Shown one piece after another: positions 33,301-42,733 of a stretch of 64,000 bases of DNA. The first letter of the stretch is position 1; the number at the start of each line of letters is the position of its first letter. The stretch covers positions 23,341,329 to 23,405,328 of the forward strand of contig OX638369.1 of the NCBI GenBank assembly GCA_951812925.1. The letters are read 5' to 3'. The notes under the pieces are model-generated. The model was given only the letters and a program-made list of their open reading frames with translations, was not told the DNA's origin and searched no databases. The translations under genes were made by a program, and so were the position numbers. The DNA comes from Calliopum simillimum (Eukaryota; Arthropoda; Insecta; Diptera; Lauxaniidae).

Positions 33301-33676
33301 CTCCAATACAACTTACATTTGCTCCACTGTCTAATAGAGCCAAATATAATTTATCTTGGATTTGAATATTAGAATAAGGACGAACGTCTAAACCTTTATG
33401 AACAACAGCTGAAACAACTAAATTTTTAAACTGCTTTACTTTACGCCAAAAGTTGCGCATACGCAGTGCTGAGCGATTAAATTGTTTTTCATACCGAATT
33501 TCCGAAAATATTCTATCTCTTGTTTTACTATACTCCGCTAAACGAATGTGATACGGTCTTTGTAAAGGATGTAATAATGTTGTAGGTTGAACAGTGTTGA
33601 AATTTGTCAATTCCGAGGTCGGTTGTGACTGGGATGGCCGTTGATCGAACGTCGGACATCCTGTCTGAAGTTTTCC
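30374..33676 (-). CDS. pol: Pol of RING-Gag retrotransposon: protease, RT, RNase H, integrase
   Basis: The pol frame (about 1,078 residues from its first usable start at 33610, more if joined to gag by frameshifting). Protease has ALLDSGANVSCIG with D94-S-G. RT has VRMCLDSRKLNSVT, SKIDLKDAFWQ and YLDD at 390-393. RNase H has QCDASQFGVGALL, TELERLAV and TDHASLKWL. The region ends with DNVVADALSR. Integrase has an H-H-C-C zinc site (HNIATSAHGG ... CDLCKTSK), then YLDLIGPFP, IVTDNGSQF and ASERVNRSINEALR for the catalytic D-D-E. A GPY/F-like tail region ends GIYHAKDIWT. There are no internal stops. There is no env downstream. Confidence 0.95.
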   Translation of the reverse strand, partial: GKLQTGCPTFDQRPSQSQPTSELTNFNTVQPTTLLHPLQRPYHIRLAEYSKTRDRIFSEIRYEKQFNRSALRMRNFWRKVKQFKNLVVSAVVHKGLDVRPYSNIQIQDKLYLALLDSGANVSCIGGEFAEKILNDKTCFKKCFGNVKTADGKNQPVVGTINFSVGFKNQFKSIDFLIIPAIKQNIICGIDFWKALGIEINFGNLNEITVKNNDSDFLSLSPSEQRMLDSAIATFPSFEVEGLGLTTLVEHKIDTGDATPIKQRHYPISPAMEKVLCKEIDRMLELDVIEEAENSSWSSPTVLIVKPGKVRMCLDSRKLNSVTVKDAYPIPNIDGLISRLSPVHCISKIDLKDAFWQILLEQNSRSKTAFTVPNRPLYQFKRMPFGLCNAPQSMCRLMDKVIPYNLKSHVFVYLDDLLVVSQSLEQHISHLLEVASNLRKANLTINVTKSKFGLSQVKYLGFVVGKGSLEVDPEKVSAISEYPVPKTVRQIRQFLGMTGWYRRFIDNYASTTFALTELLSKKKPFSWNPDAQLSFETLKAKLSSAPLLAHPDYTKPFIVQCDASQFGVGALLAQTDENGIEKPIAFMSQKLNKSQRNYTVTELERLAVVLAVKKYRPYIEGQEFKVVTDHASLKWLMGQKDLSGRLARWALKLQGFNFAIEHRKGKDNVVADALSRTFEADIEELDIEVLPTVDLESESFESEDYKLLRNKFLESEMPDYKVIDKFLYHRVNFTKGDSDESDSWKLYIPTELRKDVLYSAHNIATSAHGGIAKTLERIRRFFHWPGLVVDVKSYVLNCDLCKTSKTPTHTLRPPMGQIVETERPFQRIYLDLIGPFPRSKKGNIGLLIALDHFSKFPFLKPLKKFVSRNIIDFLKVELFDCFGVPEIIVTDNGSQFKSKEFEAFLSKHEVKHVCTAVYSPQANASERVNRSINEALRSMIRKDQREWDVYISSINCSLRNSLHQTTGKTPYQLVMGQCMITHGNDYNVLKNLKILTEEDAKIERADEFALIRNSIKEKIKAAYEKNAHTYNLRSRNRNFQVGQYVIRRNFAQSNQLKNFNAKLAPTGVKSRIKKVIGNSYYELEDISGKVIGIYHAKDIWT

Positions 33677-35289
33677 TGCTTATTAGAACATTTTGGACAA
33701 CTGGGACGATAAGTATCGGCAGCTCCACAACAATAGCAGAAAACTTTACGAGGTTGCAAACAGTCTTGATAAGCGTGTCCAAGTTCTTGGCAATTCCAAC
33801 ATTTCATTGGAACGCGTTCCACTGAACAAATATTTGAATCAATTTCATCATCATCTAAGTGAGTGATGTTTTCATCCTCAAGCTCTGAAACATATTTTCG
33901 CGGTGGAAACGGTCTTGCAGGATAATTACTTTGTATGTCTTTTATAAATTTATCGTGCTTTCGCACTTCTTTTCTCAACGTAGCTAATTCAAAAATTTCT
34001 AAGTGAAGTAACTCATGACGTAAATCAGGTTTTAAGTTACGAATAATAGTCTCTACTAACTCATGTTCTGGCATTTGCGTTCTCAATTTATCACACAGTG
34101 TCATTATGGAATCAAGGAAATCATCGAAAGTTTCAAGTTTTCCTTGCTTTCTCCTTCGAATATCATCACGAATATCAGAATCAGTAATATATTCTTTATA
34201 TTGCCTGCGTAAGGCATCACATAATGAAAACCAATTAAGATCATCGTTTTGGCGGTGGTAGCGCCAAAACCATACTTTGGCTTTACCTTCAAATAAGGTA
34301 TAAGCATGTTGTGCAAGAATAGTAAAATTACTATTCAATTGTGTGGTAGTTAAAATATTTATGCGATAAATAAATTCATCGACTGAAATATCGGAAGAAG
34401 GATCAAATTTTATATTCCACTTATGGATTATATTCGAAACTTTTTCTGTTGCCAAGGATTCTCGTTCATGCACTGCATGATTGGGTAAATTTTCACTTTG
34501 TCGAGAATTGTTTCGACTCGAATTGTTGCGACTTTGAATTTCACGATGATTCTCGAAAGGCATATCCCGAGGAAATCTAGGAGGGATTTGTTGATCTGTT
34601 CTAGCTGGTTGATTATTTTCATTTAAATTTATGCCTTGTAACATGTCTCGAAGTTGAGTGGAAATTGTGTTCGCAATTTCGACACGAAAATCATTTAATG
34701 AATTTGTGATTAATCTTTGAATTACTCTGTCAGGGATATTACCACTTTGGGTGTTATTTCCAGGTAATGTATTTCTTCTATCATTACTACCACCTTCATG
34801 GCGAGTATTATTTGTATTTGGTATATTTAGGTTAGCGATAGGATTTTGTCTTTGAGAAATATTTGCTATTTGCGGATTGCTTTGGAGGTTTCTGTTAACA
34901 GATTCCATTCGTAAAGCTGGCAATTCCATGGAACGATCTTGGGCTTGTAAATTTGCATAAGCACGTGTTTGTGGGCGATTTCGAGGTATAGCACCACGAG
35001 ATGAAGTACTAGTTGTTGGAGCAGTTTGTGCATTAACCCCTTGAGCAGATGCACCAACTGTACTAACATGAACTGGCAAAAGATCAGAAATATTACACGG
35101 TCTTCTGCAGACAGGACAAGTATTACTGGTTTCTAACCAACCACGAATACAATGATCATGAAAACAGTGTTTGCATGGAGTGTCAGTTCTTTTTTCAAAG
35201 TCATAAACAACTTCACTACAAACAGTACAAAATGTATCTTCATTTTGCAAAAGAATTGGAATGTTTTCCGAGCTGCGTGTTACCGGCAT
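33607..35289 (-). CDS. gag: Gag with N-terminal RING-H2 finger and C-terminal zinc knuckles
   Basis: 560 residues from an ATG. Residues 21-61 form a canonical RING-H2: C21-x2-C24, then C39-x-H41-x2-H44-x2-C47, then C58-P-x-C61-R, with the usual I-x-x-W between (CIRGWLE). Such fingers usually recruit E2 ubiquitin-conjugating enzymes. A long disordered, Asn/Arg-rich linker follows to about residue 285, including RSENLPNHAVHERES. Next comes a capsid-like domain (about 290-460) with VDEFIYRINILTT, FEGKAKVWFWRY and LRRQYKEYITDSDIRDDIRRR. The C-terminus has one CCHC knuckle (C497-x2-C-x4-H-x4-C510) and a second Cys cluster (about 518-534, CCCC-like). The tail overlaps the pol frame. It appears intact. 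A RING domain is not a standard part of Ty3 Gag. Confidence 0.93.
   Translation of the reverse strand: MPVTRSSENIPILLQNEDTFCTVCSEVVYDFEKRTDTPCKHCFHDHCIRGWLETSNTCPVCRRPCNISDLLPVHVSTVGASAQGVNAQTAPTTSTSSRGAIPRNRPQTRAYANLQAQDRSMELPALRMESVNRNLQSNPQIANISQRQNPIANLNIPNTNNTRHEGGSNDRRNTLPGNNTQSGNIPDRVIQRLITNSLNDFRVEIANTISTQLRDMLQGINLNENNQPARTDQQIPPRFPRDMPFENHREIQSRNNSSRNNSRQSENLPNHAVHERESLATEKVSNIIHKWNIKFDPSSDISVDEFIYRINILTTTQLNSNFTILAQHAYTLFEGKAKVWFWRYHRQNDDLNWFSLCDALRRQYKEYITDSDIRDDIRRRKQGKLETFDDFLDSIMTLCDKLRTQMPEHELVETIIRNLKPDLRHELLHLEIFELATLRKEVRKHDKFIKDIQSNYPARPFPPRKYVSELEDENITHLDDDEIDSNICSVERVPMKCWNCQELGHAYQDCLQPRKVFCYCCGAADTYRPSCPKCSNKQENFRQDVRRSINGHPSHNRPRN
33670..33676 (-). promoter_or_regulatory. 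candidate -1 frameshift site G GAA AAC
   Basis: The pol frame, -1 to gag, is open from 33679. Within the overlap the only heptamer resembling a slippery site is GGAAAAC in frame with gag codons GAA AAC. It is not a perfect X XXY YYZ, so the true site could be elsewhere between 33679 and the gag stop at 33607. Confidence 0.4.
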
Positions 35290-36233
35290 ATTTACTATTT
35301 TGTTTTTTGAAAAGTGTCTTGTAGAAATAAATCGACTGTATTGCCTACTATGCAGGCCAAGAATATCTTGTTATGTGATTAGCGTGTTTCAAGAAAATAT
35401 ATAAGACGAGAAAAATTACTTTAATTATTCTAATAACTAGAAACGTTTTTTCTATTAGCGATTTATCAGAAAAAATGTTAGAAAAATTCATTATAAACAA
35501 AAATTTGGAAAAATCAACAAATTTGATAGGCAATGAAATACTATGTCAATATTTGGTAAAGTAGTAAAGTAAAAATAACAAAAAAAAAAAATCAATAAAT
35601 TTTGGTTTAGCCATTACTCTAAGAAATAATCAGATGTTAGGTCAATTTACATTTTTATATTCAAAATGTAGAATGATTAAAAATCAGAAAAATAAAATTT
35701 TTATACGAACGGAATTAACAAACACTAGTGAGTAGATCTCCGATACATACCAGAGATAAAAATCTCAAACCAATGTAAATTAACTTAGAAGATTTAAACT
35801 GTTTAGATTAAAAATAAAAAAAACAAACTCATTGATCAACATGATCTAAAAAAAAGGTGAAGAATTTCAAACAAGAAAATCTCAAAATCCTTTAAATAGC
35901 CAGTTAACCTATGAACTTGAAATGCAATAACGTTAAGACTTAGCAAAACTTTGTGTCAGAATCCAATAAAATTCAGATAACTGAAGTCACCAAAAATTTT
36001 ACCAAATCTAGAGAAAAGTAAAATGTGAAATTTAAATTGAGATTGGTATTTATTACTCCGTAGGGAAATCAACAAAAATCAAATCTTTAGTTTCACAAAA
36101 TGTCCTCAATGATTGATATAAAAAAATATCAATTATATCGAAAAATATACGTGAAAGTTTATAGATCCATGATTTTTTTAAAAACCATGAATTCAGTATT
36201 TTGAAATAAATTTTAAGTTTTGATGCTGTTGAG
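35290..36233 (-). other. 5' leader of the RING-Gag retrotransposon
   Basis: This is 0.94 kb of A/T-rich sequence between the primer site and the gag ATG. A 61-codon frame at 35533-35348 has no recognisable similarity. A long structured leader or packaging signal is possible but was not tested. Confidence 0.7.
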
Positions 36234-36251
36234 GCCCCACGTTGGGCGCCA
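36234..36251 (-). promoter_or_regulatory. primer binding site, tRNA-Lys type
   Basis: The sense sequence TGGCGCCCAACGTGGGGC lies 10 bp inside the 5' LTR and is complementary to the 3' end (GCCCCACGTTGGGCGCCA) of an insect tRNA-Lys. Confidence 0.88.
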
Positions 36252-36261
36252 TTTAATTATA

Positions 36262-39014
36262 TGTAACAAACTCTACCTCTAGCTACTAGGGCACGTATCC
36301 TACAGGCCGGTTCTGCACACCTTGCTCTGCTGCGGTCGTAGCTCATGGAAAATGGGGGTGGGGTTGCCCTTCAGAAACGTTGCGAGTAGGTCACATTATA
36401 TTAAAAATTGTGTGCAGAGTATATGATGGTCAAGATACAAAAACCGACAAAAGTTAATAAAATTTATATTTGGAGAAGATAAATACCAATTATGTATGCA
36501 AAATCTGTTTATTCTAAAAGGGTGGATCTACATTTTGAATAGAAGTGAAAGGAACATTAGGTCTTGTTTTTGTCCTCTCGGTCTATACCCGCCCAACCTG
36601 CTAATAAAGAAAGATACTTTTGGCTTTATTAGCCCACATTGCCCTAACATCCTAATTCCTTATTTCATGGCTAAATGAAAAAAAAAATTTAGTTCGAATT
36701 CATTTTGAGAACGTTATAAAAATTTATTTCATATATGTATAATTTTCATACCAAAGAGAATGAGATTAATGTTCGAAGAACTATAACATCTCTTATAAAA
36801 ATGTTTAATGTTAAATATAACATAAATGCTATAATAAAAAAATAAATCGAAATGTTAATTTTAAGGTTTACAGCGTAATTGTAATCTTAACAGTTTTAGG
36901 ATTACAGTGTGTTTAAATTTTATCTATTTTAATGCTAACTCTATGCAAATCTTTATGTCACTTAATGACCAAAACAAAAATAGCAAACAAAATTTTACTC
37001 TGCACTTCTTGTGCACTTTGAGAATTGCATTTTTTTTTTCTTTTGTCTTTACGAAACCAAAACAAAGAGCGTTACCGAAAGCTTACTCAAAAAAAAACTC
37101 TATTAATTTTGGGTTACTCACGCATACTCCCACGTAGACAGCAGGCCTGATGTTCTGTTGGAGATGGTACTCAAAACCTAGATTATTAATGATATTTTCG
37201 AATATAGCTATTTGTTTTTGTTTTACAATACTTTTCTTTCTTTTGTAAAAATGTGAGAGAGCTTTTGATCTCTTTTATTTAAAATCAACTTTACTATTTT
37301 TTCTTCTTTTATGGTTGTTGTTGTAAACAATCTTCAATTCCTCTTTTTCTTTATCTTTTTTTTTTCGTGCTAAACTTAAAAAAAAATCATTTTTTATAAA
37401 AAAAAGAAAAGTATCTGTAATGATCAATTACAGTGGTGGCCGTATGTATTACAATTCCATTATGAAAAAAAAATATAAAAATAGTTAAATCCATATCTTT
37501 AGGTTTTGAACAAATTAAGTACTATTTTCTTTAAATGTTATCCATGAAGTATGGTCTGAAAATTATTTAAGATTCTTGTTTAAAGTATTTCATGATTTTA
37601 ATTATTCAAATTTAGAAAGGATTCTTTATTTTTTTTTTAGACCATAATACTTATGAAGATTTGTTCATTTAATTTGATTTAGATTTAAGTATTATTTGAT
37701 TTAAATTGTTTTTTTTTTCTGTTGTGATTCTTATATATACTTAGTGTATATATTAAATATATATTAAAATTTATGAAAATTCAATTTTATTTAGTTTAGT
37801 TTCAGCCATTTTGTTTATGATTTTTTTTTTTTCTATGTAACTTTTAATATATTAAGTAGTTTTAAGGTTAGGTAAGTGTATATATATATATATATATGTA
37901 TTTAAGGTTATATTAAGGTTATATTAAGGTTAAATTTACCAATTTTAAGTATATGTAGGAATTTTAATTATAGATTTTAGGTTATGGGTATATGTTTGAT
38001 CCATATTTTCAATTTTTTTTTTCTTTCAAACTATATTAAGCAAAAAGTAATGATATGTTTAGATAAATAATCCGAATTTGAGCCATTATGGCTTTTTGAA
38101 CGTCTATCAAATACATATATATTATATGCGAATATACATGTCTTTGCAAATACGTTCATTAACTGGAGAAATATAAACATATATATTTAATATTTTAAAA
38201 GCTTATCTGATTTTTTTGTTTTTCCTTGAAGGCAGGTGATGAAATAGGTATATGATGTGTATGACTCTTGATCTCAGATGAATAGTGGATGAAGCTTCTG
38301 AGTTTCTCCAGATGAAGATCGTCTGCGACAGCTTTCAGGCTTTGTTTTAGAAATTTTTGTTGATAGATATACTGGAACTATGATGTGGTACTATAAATGG
38401 TGTCTTCTGAGTACCCGATGGCGGTATATCGATGTTCTAACTTTGAAGAACCCGACTTTTTACTTTTGCTAGTCGTTGGTACACTCACAGGAGCGACTTG
38501 ATGGTACTCCTCAGGTACTAAATGGATGGATGCTAATGCAATGCCAAATGCGAAAACCACTGTCTGCTTCGTCGGTCGTTTTGGTATAAGGAATTTACCA
38601 AAATTTATTAAAAATTCTTAATACCGCGTTCATTTATGTTTATTTCACAACTTTGTGAGTTGAATTCTTCAAATAACTTTATCTGCTTTCTTACAAAAAC
38701 TTTAACTTTCTGCGCAGTGTTTATGGCGCACGTCTGTCTTAATTCACAGCAAAATCAAAAGGGCCGATCTCTCCGGAAACTCAGCAGACTTCAACTTCGA
38801 TCCACGTTCTCAGATGTCATAACAACTATCTGTGCATTTAAAACTGTTGAACCAAAAGGTCTGTGTCTTGGATGTAAAGATACATACGCAATTTCACGAC
38901 GACTTTCAACTTTCGTGTTTGACGAAAGTTTAAAGCAATATTTTAGTTGTTCAAAAGTTTATAAGTTGGAAACTCAAAATAAAGTTTATACCTAAATGAG
39001 ATATCACCCTCACA
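36262..39014 (-). repeat. 5' LTR (2,753 bp) of the RING-Gag retrotransposon
   Basis: The partner of 27207-29960. It ends (sense) TGTTACA next to a 10-bp spacer and the primer site. At 2.75 kb it is far longer than the few-hundred-bp LTRs of most fly Ty3 elements; among those I know, Ulysses (about 2.1 kb) comes closest. The TATA/initiator was not assigned. Confidence 0.95.
38636..38995 (+). other. 119-codon antisense ORF, second LTR copy
   Basis: The same frame as at 29582-29941, in the other LTR. The amino-acid sequence is identical between the two. Confidence 0.35.
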
Positions 39015-39034
39015 CATCATTATTATTTTTCACG

Positions 39035-39693
39035 ATGAATAACTTCGAAAATTGGAGAAAAAGACAGCATTTGTGGGGGGGTTCTAGTGGGTCATTTTTT
39101 TGCAAAGAAAACAGCTGCCGAAAGTCATCACATTCTTGTAGAAGTTTATGGGGACTATGCTCCAGCTGAATCAAGCAGTCGTGAGTGGTTTAAAAATGGT
39201 TATTTTGATGTCGAAGACAAAGAACGTCCTGGTCAGGACCAGCTAGGTGTGATCCACTATGAGCTGTTGCCAGGTGGCCAAACTATTAATGCTCAATTTT
39301 ATCGTCAATAATTGATCCAATTGAAGCAGAAAATCCAGGCAGAGCGGCCAACGTATGCGACCAGACATGAGTCAATCATTTTCCACCACGATAACGCTCG
39401 GCCACATATTGCTGCCCCAGTCAAAAATTACCTGGAAAACAACGGAAAACAACGGATGGGAAGTTTTGGCTCACCCGCCTTATAGTCCGGACCTTGCTCC
39501 GTCTGACTTTTACTTATTTCGCTCGATGCAAAACGCCCTCACCGGAATACGCTTCACATCAGAGCAAGGCATCCGAAATTGGATAGATTCATTTTTGGCC
39601 GCCAAGCCGGCGCAATTTTTTTGGGATGGAATTCATAAATTGCCTGAGAGATGGCGAAATGTTGTAGCTTCCAATGGACAGTACTTTGAATAA
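39035..39693 (+). pseudogene. mariner transposase, frameshifted and internally deleted (copy 1)
   Basis: The ATG at 39035 opens MNNFENWRKRQHLW, then a G-run causes a frameshift into the frame that carries KKTAAESHHILVEVYGDYAP, DKERPGQ and DQLGVIHYELLPGG to a stop near 39311. The rest, in another frame (39355-39693), includes HPPYSPDLAPSDFYLF, the catalytic D region of DD34D mariners, RFTSEQGI and KLPERWRNVVASNGQYFE. In complete mariners more than 100 residues lie between the RPGQ and DQLGV segments, including the first catalytic D (GDEKW region). They are absent here, and the identical junction occurs in the copy at 42 kb. Confidence 0.9.
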
Positions 39694-39769
39694 AATATAT
39701 TGTAACATTTTTCCACAATAAAGAATCAAATTTCGCTAAAAAATTCCGGTTTTTAAGTTGTACACCCAA

Positions 39770-39949
39770 TAAGAAAATGAGAAACAAAGCATACGTATTT
39801 TTGAAATAGAGGAGCCATTACGCCAGAATGTATCAAAGTTTGGAAAAACAGAATGATATATGAAACTGAAGATATGATATGAATTCGGATATCTGATATT
39901 ATAAACGTATTCATTCATCTGTTTTTGAGTGAAAACAGGAAAAATTTAA
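39770..39949. other. short non-coding flank right of mariner copy 1
   Basis: Sequence between the mariner end and the tandem array; nothing specific recognised. Confidence 0.5.
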
Positions 39950-41843
39950 CAAATATCACAGGATATTTGACAGGACAATATTTTAATGTCATGGGATGGT
40001 TCTGATCGAAAAATTGGAAAATTTTTACAAAAGATATCATATGACAGATTCGACAGGTTTTTATAGTAAAACAGGGTTTTTGACAGGAAAGCTTTACAAT
40101 TCTATAAGTTTGATTTTCTACGAAAACAGGTAAAAATTAGATAAAAGTAAAATTTTGGCAGGCTAAACAGGTTTTCGTAGTGAAAAAAAAAAAAAAAAAA
40201 AATTATTTCATTTAAAAACGAAATAAATTGAACAAAAAGTTACATGTGACAGGTTTGACAAGTCTTCATATTTGAAAAGAAAAACAGGTTTTTTTAAAGA
40301 AAATTTTTTCAATACCATATGACTATTTTTGATGGAAAAACAGGAAAAAATATTCAGCCATATAAATTTCAGAGGATTGGAAAACATACAGAATTTTTTG
40401 ATAAAAGGTTTTTCAATGCCATATGAATGTTTTTAATAAAAAAAAATATGAGACATTTAATAACCATTACAGAATTGACAAGGAAAATTTAACAAAAAGT
40501 ACCATTTGACAGGTTTTGATAGTGAAAAAAACTGGATTTCTGAAAGTATGTACATTTTTTAATGATATACCTGTAAGGGTTTTTGAACGAAAAAAAAAAA
40601 AAAAAATAAAAACAAAAATTTACTTAAAAGTACTATAAGACAGGTTTGACAGGTTTTATAGAGAAAAAACAGTTTTTTTTTTTGACAGGAAAGTTTGTCA
40701 ATGCTAATGATTCTTTTCGACCAAAAAAAAAAAAAAAATTTTTCAAAAAATTGCATGTGAAAGGTTTTTATAGTGAAATTACAGGATTTTTGACAGAAAA
40801 GTATTTTTATTTTAAATCGAAAAACAGGAAAGCCATTAACATTTCAAAAGTTTCACAGGTTAATATAGGAAAAATAAACCGGATTTTTTGATACGAAAGT
40901 TTTTTAATGCTATATATATGTTTTTGATCAAAAAATTGAGAAAACAGTTGTCAAGTAGTACTAAGTACTTGACAGGTTTTCATAGTGAAAAAACAAGAGC
41001 TTTGGCAGGATAGTTTTTCAAAGCCATATGATTGTTTTTGGACGAAAAACAAGAAACATTTTTGCTAAAAATGCTATCAGACAGGTTTGACATATTTTTA
41101 TGGAGTAGGAAAAAAACAGGATATTTGGCATAAAGGTTTTTCAATGCCATATAATTGTTTTTGATCTTAAAGTAGGAAATATTTAACCAAAAATACTATT
41201 TGATACTATTGACAAGGAAAATTTTACAAAAAAGTTTTTCAGTGCCATATGATTATTTTTGATGCAATAGAAAAACAGGAATTTCAACCATTACCTAAAA
41301 TTTTACAGGTGTGACAAGTTAACATGGAAAAAATAGCAGGATACTTTGATTGGAAAGTTTTTGACAGGTTTTAATGTGAGAAAACAGGATTTTTTTAAGG
41401 AAAATTTTTTGATTTGAATGATTGCTTTTGAAAAACAAGAAATTTTTTTACTAAAATTATCATTAGACAGGTTTGACAGGTTTTTTTAGTGTAGAAAACA
41501 GGATTTTTTATCTAAAACTGACAAATTTTTATAACATGTAGCATGTGGCAGGCTTGGCAGGCTTTCACAGCACAAAAAAAAAATAAAAAAAAACAGTATT
41601 TTTGACAGGAAAGATTTCAAAGCCATATTATAGTTTTTGCTCAAAAAGTAGGAACATTTTATTACAGAAAAATTAGAAAAACTGGATGTTTGATATTAAA
41701 GTTTTTGATTGTTTTTAACCGTAAACAGAAAATAAATAACAGTAAATTCTATATGACAGGTTTGACAAGTTTTCATAGTTAAAAAAACAGGATTCTTCAC
41801 AGAAAAGCAGGATATTTGTCAAAATAGTTTTTCAATACCATAT
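39950..41843 (+). repeat. degenerate tandem array (GACAGGTTT...ACAGGATTTTTGACAGGAAAG...), 110-130-bp units
   Basis: Units repeat the order GACAGGTTTGACAGGTTTT, ATAGTGAAAAAACAGGA, TTTTTGACAGGAAAG, TTTTTCAATGCCATATGA, TTGTTTTTGATC-AAAAACAGGAAA. Occurrences of GACAGGTTTGACA lie near 40251, 40638, 41082, 41466 and 41757, with further partial units. It is flanked on both sides by mariner copies in opposite orientation. Only false short frames are present. Confidence 0.85.
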
Positions 41844-41845
41844 TA

Positions 41846-42733
41846 TTGGGTGTGTGCATTAATTTCCATCTTTTTTTTTTTCTTTGAGACTTTATTTAAA
41901 GAAAATGGTAGAATTTATTTTATTCAAAGTATTACCCATCGCTAGTCACTATTTTTTCCCATCTTTCTGGCAATTTACGGATTCCATCCCAGAAAAACTG
42001 CGTCAAAAACAAATCGAGCCAATTTTCGATACCTTGAACTGAAGTGAAGCGTATTCCTAATAGGGCATTCTGCATCGATCGGAGCAAATGATAGTCTGAT
42101 GGTGCAAGGTCTCGGCTATATGGCGGGTGAGGCAAAATTTCCTATCCGTTTTTTTCCAGGTAATTTTTGACTGGGGCAGCAATATGTGGCTGAGCGTTAT
42201 CGTCGTGGAAAATGATTGACTCGTGTCTGGTCGCATACGTTGGCCACTCTGCCTGGATTTTCTGCTTCAATCGGATCAATTGTTGACGATAGAGTTGAGC
42301 ATTAATGGTTTGGCCACCTGGCAACAGCTCATAATGGATCACACCTAGCTGGTCCTGTCCAGGACGTTCTTTGTCATCGACATCAAAATCACCACTTTTA
42401 AACCGTTGAAACCACTCACGACGGCTTGATTCAGCTGGAGCATAGTCACCAAAAATTTCTACAAGAATGCGATGACTTTTGGCAGCTTTTTTCTTTGAAA
42501 TATAGTAGTGAAGTAAAACTTCCCGCAAATGTTGCTTTTTCGGCACGAACTCGGACATTTTGGAGCACAGTAAAATTTATGATGCGGATGAAAATTTTCA
42601 AATCTAATGATGCAGAGTTGTTTACAAATGCCTTGGTATTGTACAAGGTAACAATTTTTGCGGCGTGGAGTTTCGGAGTTGATTTCGAATAATAATGATC
42701 TTCTTAATACGAAAATAATGCGGATTTGCCTAA
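41846..42733 (-). mobile_element. mariner element, internally deleted (copy 2)
   Basis: The 3' end TTGGGTGTGTGCATTAATTT begins at 41846 with TA just outside (41844-41845). A degraded inverted match, GAAAATAATGCGGATTTGCC, lies near 42711-42730, giving about 0.89 kb. Size and internal deletion match copy 1, but the terminal sequences have diverged. Confidence 0.8.
41932..42558 (-). pseudogene. mariner transposase, internally deleted (copy 2)
   Basis: The ATG at 42558 opens MSEFVPKKQHLREVLLHYY; the frame reads SKKKAAKSHRILVEIFGDYAP, SRREWFQRFKSGDFDVDD and KERPGQ directly joined to DQLGVIHYELLPGG. It continues through HDDNAQPHIAAPVKNYL to a stop near 42142. The remainder (42135-41932) has MPHPPYSRDLAPSDYHLLRSM and KLPERWEKIVTSDG in another frame. 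The second catalytic D (HDDNAQPH) and the third (SRDLAPSD) are visible. The first (GDEKW region) was lost with the deletion shared with copy 1. Confidence 0.9.

Larger units (their letters stand above)
27203..39018 (-). mobile_element. 11.8-kb Ty3 LTR retrotransposon with RING-finger Gag and giant LTRs
   Basis: The element runs 27207-39014 (11,808 bp) on the minus strand, flanked by the 4-bp target duplication CATC (27203-27206, 39015-39018). LTRs are about 2,754 and 2,753 bp and begin TGTGAGGG and end TGTTACA on the sense strand. Internally there is a tRNA-Lys-type primer site, a 0.94-kb leader, gag, pol in the -1 frame, and 413 bp with no env. The pol sequence and knuckle layout resemble the Osvaldo/Ulysses group of fly Ty3 elements in my judgement, but no tree was made. 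All coding parts are open and the LTRs nearly identical, so this is a young, possibly active copy. It landed inside a mariner. Confidence 0.95.
27061..39769 (+). mobile_element. mariner element (internally deleted), split by an LTR retrotransposon
   Basis: The terminal sequence TGTACAACTTAAAAACCGGA extends to a 24-bp perfect inverted repeat at 27061-27084 and 39741-39764. The right end continues to TTGGG next to a TA, as in mariners. With the inserted 27207-39014 segment and one CATC removed, the element is about 0.9 kb, against about 1.3 kb for a complete mariner. The left piece (27061-27206) is its 5' untranslated part. The transposase remnant begins 21 bp after the insertion. Confidence 0.85.

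Noticed and set aside
32685..33365. Plus-strand frames of 66 and 156 codons in the second LTR element
   Set aside because: They run antisense through the protease/RT region of pol, whose own frame is complete and full of catalytic motifs.
36234..36251. tRNA-Lys fragment or tRNA gene
   Set aside because: Only the 18 bases complementary to a tRNA 3' end are present, at the exact place of a retrotransposon primer site; no cloverleaf surrounds it.
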